Shown: piece by piece, positions 61,258-64,000 of the stretch | Layout: every line of letters starts with the position of its first letter | Numbering within the stretch: position 1 is the first letter of the stretch | Assembly: GCF_024699925.1 (NCBI RefSeq) | Contig: NZ_JAJOMX010000001.1 | Span: 5,246,001-5,310,000 of the forward strand | Length of the DNA: 64,000 bases | Reading direction: 5' to 3' | Origin: Mesorhizobium sp. J428 | Lineage (GTDB): Bacteria > Pseudomonadota > Alphaproteobacteria > Rhizobiales > Rhizobiaceae | Translations under genes and position numbers: made by a program | Notes under the pieces: generated by a model | What the model was told of the DNA's origin: nothing | What the model saw: only the letters and a program-made list of their open reading frames with translations | The model's database searches: none

Positions 61258-62433
61258 ATGGATGCGACGGTCGATCAGGCCGCGGGCCAGTTCGAGCTCA
61301 ACGCAGACCAGCGTGCGATCCAGGAGATGGCGGCCGCCTTCGCCGGGGATCGCGTGGCCCCGAATGCGCTCGAGTGGGACAAAAAGCGCTATTTTCCCTC
61401 CGACGTGGTGCGCGAGACCGGAGCGCTTGGCCTCGGCGGCATCTATGTCCGCGACGATGTCGGCGGCTCTGGGCTCGGCCGCATGGACGCGGTGCTGATC
61501 TTCGAAGCACTGGCGCGCGCCTGCCCGGCCTTCTCCGCCTTCATCTCGATCCACAACATGGCTGCCTGGATGATCGACGTCTTCGGCGACGACGATCAGC
61601 GGCAACGGTTCCTGCCGAAAATCACCTCGATGGAGTGGCTGGCGAGCTATGCGCTGACGGAGCCCTCTGCAGGCTCCGACGCGGCAGCGCTGAAGACGCG
61701 CGCGGTGCGCGGTCCCGGAAACGGTGCGGACTACACGCTCAACGGGACCAAGCAGTTCATCTCGGGCGCCGGCGACAACGACGTCTACGTCGTGATGGCG
61801 CGCACCGGCGAGGACGGCCCCAAGGGCGTGTCGACCTTCGTGATCCCGAAGGATGCGCCGGGGCTCAAGTTCGGTGCTCTGGAATCCAAGATGGGCTGGC
61901 ACATGCAGCCGACCCGGCAGGTGATCTTCGAGGACTGCAAGGTGCCGGCAGAGAACCGCCTCTCGGCAGAGGGGATGGGTTTCCGCATCGCCATGGCCGG
62001 CCTCGACGGCGGCCGGCTCAACATCGCCGCCTGTTCTCTCGGCGGCGCCCAGTCCGCGCTCGACAAGGCGCTGCAGTGCGCTTCGGAGCGCCAGGCCTTC
62101 GGCCAGGCCATCGACCGTTTCCAGTCGATGCAGTTCAAGCTCGCCGACATGGAGACCGAGTTGCAGGCCTCGCGCATCTTCCTCTACGCGGCGGCCTCGA
62201 AGCTTGACGCCAAGGCGCATGACGCCGGCAAATGGTCGGCGATGGCTAAGCGCTTCGTTACCGACACCGGCTTTAAGATCGCCAACGATGCGCTCCAGGT
62301 CTTCGGCGGCTACGGCTATCTGCACGACTACGGCGTCGAGAAGCTCGTCCGCGACCTGCGCGTCCACCAGATTCTCGAAGGCACCAACGAGATCATGCGC
62401 GTCATCGTCGCGAGGCATTTGATCGGGAGGTAG
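61258..62433 (+). CDS. Acyl-CoA dehydrogenase, isobutyryl-CoA dehydrogenase type
   Basis: A 391-residue flavoenzyme. FAD/substrate motifs: LASYALTEPSAGSDAAALKT, NGTKQFISGAGDNDVYVVMA, ERQAFGQAIDRFQSMQFKLA, and LQVFGGYGYLHDYGVEKLVR just after the region of the catalytic Glu, ending HQILEGTNEIMRVIVAR. With mmsB just downstream, the best role is isobutyryl-CoA oxidation in valine catabolism. GGGAGG precedes ATG 61258 with 6 nt spacing. A long fold-back repeat lies between it and mmsB. Confidence 0.9.
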   Translation: MDATVDQAAGQFELNADQRAIQEMAAAFAGDRVAPNALEWDKKRYFPSDVVRETGALGLGGIYVRDDVGGSGLGRMDAVLIFEALARACPAFSAFISIHNMAAWMIDVFGDDDQRQRFLPKITSMEWLASYALTEPSAGSDAAALKTRAVRGPGNGADYTLNGTKQFISGAGDNDVYVVMARTGEDGPKGVSTFVIPKDAPGLKFGALESKMGWHMQPTRQVIFEDCKVPAENRLSAEGMGFRIAMAGLDGGRLNIAACSLGGAQSALDKALQCASERQAFGQAIDRFQSMQFKLADMETELQASRIFLYAAASKLDAKAHDAGKWSAMAKRFVTDTGFKIANDALQVFGGYGYLHDYGVEKLVRDLRVHQILEGTNEIMRVIVARHLIGR

Positions 62434-62568
62434 GGGAGTAAGGCAATAGGGCAGTGAGGCATTAGGGCAGTAGGGAAAGAGCGGTGGCAGCCCTGCCGCG
62501 TTCCCCTCCCTACCCACCAACCTACTGCCCTACTGCCCTATTGCCTTACTCCCTAGTTCCCTAATCTC
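62431..62568. repeat. Fold-back array of 8-bp repeats between acyl-CoA dehydrogenase and mmsB
   Basis: Left arm 62431-62478: six octamers of the TAGGGCAG type (e.g. TAGGGGAG, TAAGGCAA, TAGGGCAG). Right arm 62523-62568: six octamers of the complementary CTACTGCC type. The arms pair over more than 20 bases around a ~45-nt loop. It shares its unit with the array at 6742-6783 in this window. Confidence 0.85.
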
Positions 62569-62580
62569 CGGAGGAAACCA

Positions 62581-63459
62581 ATGACCACCATCGCCTTCAT
62601 CGGTCTCGGCAACATGGGAAATCCCATGGCCGCCAATCTCGTCAAGGCCGGCCACACCGTGTTCGGCTTCGACCTCGTGCCCGCCAATCTCGAGGCGGCG
62701 ACGAAGAACGGCGTGACCGTGATGGCGAACGCGCCGGCCGCGGTGAAGGATGCCGACGTGGTGATCACCATGCTGCCAGCCGGCAAGCACGTCCTCTCCG
62801 TCTACGAGGACATCGCGCCGAAGGCCAAATCCGGCGCGCTGTTCATTGATTCCTCGACCATCGACGTCGATTCCGCCCGAAAGGCACATGCGATCGCCGG
62901 TAAGTACGGCCTTCTCTCGGTCGATGCGCCTGTCTCCGGGGGCACTGGTGGTGCCACGGCCGGCACGCTGACCTTCATGGCCGGCGGCTCGAAGGACGCC
63001 TTCGCCAAGGCAGAGCCGATCCTCAAGCCGATGGCGGGCAAGATCGTCCATTGCGGCGATGCGGGTGCCGGACAGGCGGCCAAGATCTGCAACAACATGA
63101 TCCTCGGCATTTCCATGATCGGCGTCGGCGAGGCCTTCGTGCTCGCCGAAAAGCTCGGCTTGTCGCATCAGGCTCTTTACGACGTCGCCTCCACTTCGTC
63201 CGGCCAGTGCTGGTCGCTCACCACCTACTGTCCGGTCCCGGGCCCTGTTCCCACCTCGCCTGCCAATCGCGACTACAAGCCGGGCTTCGCGGCCGCGCTG
63301 ATGCTTAAGGACCTGAAGCTTGCCCAGGAGGCCGCCTCCTCGTCCGGCGCAGTCACGCCTTTGGGCGCGGAAGCCGCCCAGCTCTACGCCCTCTACGCGG
63401 CACAGGGCGGCGGCGACACGGATTTCTCGGGAATTATCCGCTTCCTGCGCGGCGAGTGA
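62581..63459 (+). CDS. mmsB: 3-hydroxyisobutyrate dehydrogenase
   Basis: A 292-residue beta-hydroxyacid dehydrogenase oxidising 3-hydroxyisobutyrate to methylmalonate semialdehyde in valine breakdown. NAD motif IAFIGLGNMGNPMAANLVKA (residues 4-23), substrate motif DAPVSGGTGGATAGTLTFM, catalytic Lys in GAGQAAKICNNMIL, and the C-terminal helical domain with DYKPGFAAALMLKDLKLA. CCGGAGGAAACCA supplies the ribosome site for ATG 62581. The enoyl-CoA hydratase and thioesterase steps are not in the window. Confidence 0.93.
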   Translation: MTTIAFIGLGNMGNPMAANLVKAGHTVFGFDLVPANLEAATKNGVTVMANAPAAVKDADVVITMLPAGKHVLSVYEDIAPKAKSGALFIDSSTIDVDSARKAHAIAGKYGLLSVDAPVSGGTGGATAGTLTFMAGGSKDAFAKAEPILKPMAGKIVHCGDAGAGQAAKICNNMILGISMIGVGEAFVLAEKLGLSHQALYDVASTSSGQCWSLTTYCPVPGPVPTSPANRDYKPGFAAALMLKDLKLAQEAASSSGAVTPLGAEAAQLYALYAAQGGGDTDFSGIIRFLRGE

Positions 63460-63479
63460 GCGAACCTTTCTATGTCATT

Positions 63480-63735
63480 AACGTAAGTATACGGAAATTA
63501 ACGAAGATTTTCGCCACAGGACGCGAGAAAAATGCGCGATTCATCCTTTGCTAAGCACCTGATAACCGGGCGGTAACGATATCCCGTTAGAACTTGATCC
63601 CGAGGCGGACATCAAAGACCCGCCCGGCTCCGGATCAGGTCTCGCGTACCGGAGCCCGAAAGTTTCAGGCGTAGCGTTTCCTGCGTTCCTAGGCTTGAGT
63701 CGCGCCCTTCCGGAAGACCGGAGGCGCGGCTTTTG
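63480..63735 (+). ncRNA. Candidate small RNA with intrinsic terminator
   Basis: The 303-bp gap 63460-63762 has no ORF. AT-rich, promoter-like sequence at 63470-63560 is followed by a hairpin GGCTCCGG/CCGGAGCC (63626-63633 with 63649-63656), then a compound terminator hairpin (63699-63734) with a TTTT tail on the plus strand. The terminator is 240 bp after mmsB. An independent small transcript or a long mmsB 3' UTR would both fit. Confidence 0.3.
63699..63734 (+). terminator. Intrinsic terminator (plus strand)
   Basis: Outer stem GTCGCGCC/GGCGCGGC (one mismatch), inner stem TCCGG/CCGGA with loop AAGA, followed by TTTT. Confidence 0.75.
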
Positions 63736-63762
63736 CATTTTGGGGCGCAGCAATGTCCTGCT

Positions 63763-64000
63763 TCAAAGGTCGATCGGCGCGTTTGGAATCTGGATGTTCT
63801 TCGTGTTGCGCAGCACGATCGGAACGTCCCCGCCCTCCGCCCGAACGATCAAGAGCAGCAGCTCCCATGTTCCTCCTGCCCGATCTGCCTGCACATAGGC
63901 GTTGCCGGCAGCCTTCGAGCCCGTGAGCGGAATAGACAGTTCTGCCCTGCCCGTTCCGCCCGCGGAGACCGAGATGTTTCCCCACACCCAGAACCCGGCC
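63763..64000 (-). CDS. Cytochrome c oxidase assembly factor Coa1 family protein, 5' end beyond window
   Basis: Only the C-terminal ~78 residues are visible: AGFWVWGNISVSAGGTGRAE, SIPLTGSKAAGNAYVQAD, GTWELLLLIVRAEGGDVPIV. This matches the beta-rich C-terminal domain of Coa1/Tim21-like proteins, where a G-x-[AV]-x-[LF]-x-[IV]-P block precedes GPKG/GSKA. Bacterial members are membrane-anchored; the anchor would be outside the window. No assembly role in this organism is demonstrated. Confidence 0.6.
   Translation of the reverse strand, partial: AGFWVWGNISVSAGGTGRAELSIPLTGSKAAGNAYVQADRAGGTWELLLLIVRAEGGDVPIVLRNTKNIQIPNAPIDL

Noticed and set aside
62431..62478. G-quadruplex in the TAGGGCAG array
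   Set aside because: G-runs are short and separated by long or irregular loops; a hairpin with the facing array is a better explanation.

Overview
The window is a contiguous, gene-dense, high-GC chromosomal segment of an alphaproteobacterium, most likely a Rhizobiales member of the Phyllobacteriaceae/Mesorhizobium type. The clearest clade marker is the AcpXL-FabF2-FabF1-Adh-LpxXL cluster, which makes the very-long-chain acyl group of rhizobial/brucella lipid A. Supporting markers are the B12-dependent ribonucleotide reductase, DUF992, PAS_5, BTLCP and Coa1 family proteins, and palindromic intergenic elements typical of rhizobial genomes. I see no phage, plasmid, integrase, transposase or CRISPR signature.

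Layout. 1-3.8 kb: end of nrdJ. 4-10 kb: an AT-richer orphan gene, mosaic palindromic repeats, secreted cupin and beta-helix proteins, a degenerate nuclease-like protein, a GFA protein and YghU. 10-16 kb: glycolipid-binding-type protein, DUF992, two GNATs (one frameshifted), gatB with an unusual internal patch, an SNase-like protein, a CBS protein and a rhomboid protease. 16.5-22.5 kb: PAS and double-PilZ proteins, a BTLCP cysteine protease, gamma carbonic anhydrase, a MerR regulator and mgtE. 22.7-25 kb: GtrA, a frameshifted methyltransferase and a GT2, a polyprenyl-phosphate sugar module. 25.1 kb: tRNA-Leu(GAG), then lipB and ggt. 27.8-35.4 kb: a di-heme peroxidase with a FixH/YtkA-like partner, a KDG-type kinase, and a minus-strand catabolic operon (AEC transporter, Ldh-type oxidoreductase, semialdehyde dehydrogenase, aldose epimerase). 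35.5-38 kb: a histidine phosphatase, a PfkB kinase and a metallophosphoesterase. 38.2-43 kb: the VLCFA-lipid A operon. 43-47.5 kb: a SoeABC-like molybdoenzyme. 47.6-50.1 kb: two L,D-transpeptidases around an M20 deacylase. 50.3-55.3 kb: a complete dipeptide ABC importer. 55.7-61.1 kb: a frameshifted sulfotransferase, TerB, a tiny membrane protein, an AraC/VOC/cupin cassette, cobQ and a DMSP-lyase-like cupin. 61.3-63.5 kb: valine-catabolic acyl-CoA dehydrogenase and mmsB. 63.8 kb to the end: a partial Coa1 gene.

The most interesting points are a ketosynthase in the lipid A operon that has lost its catalytic Cys and sits beside an intact partner (a chain-length-factor-like arrangement), with no fabZ in that operon; a DMSP-lyase-like cupin abutting cobQ; a divergent low-GC patch inside gatB; two loci of TACTGCC-type 7/8-mer arrays, one folding back on itself; and at least four, probably five, single-base frameshifts in otherwise normal genes, which may reflect assembly indels. 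No wholly new system is proven by the sequence alone.
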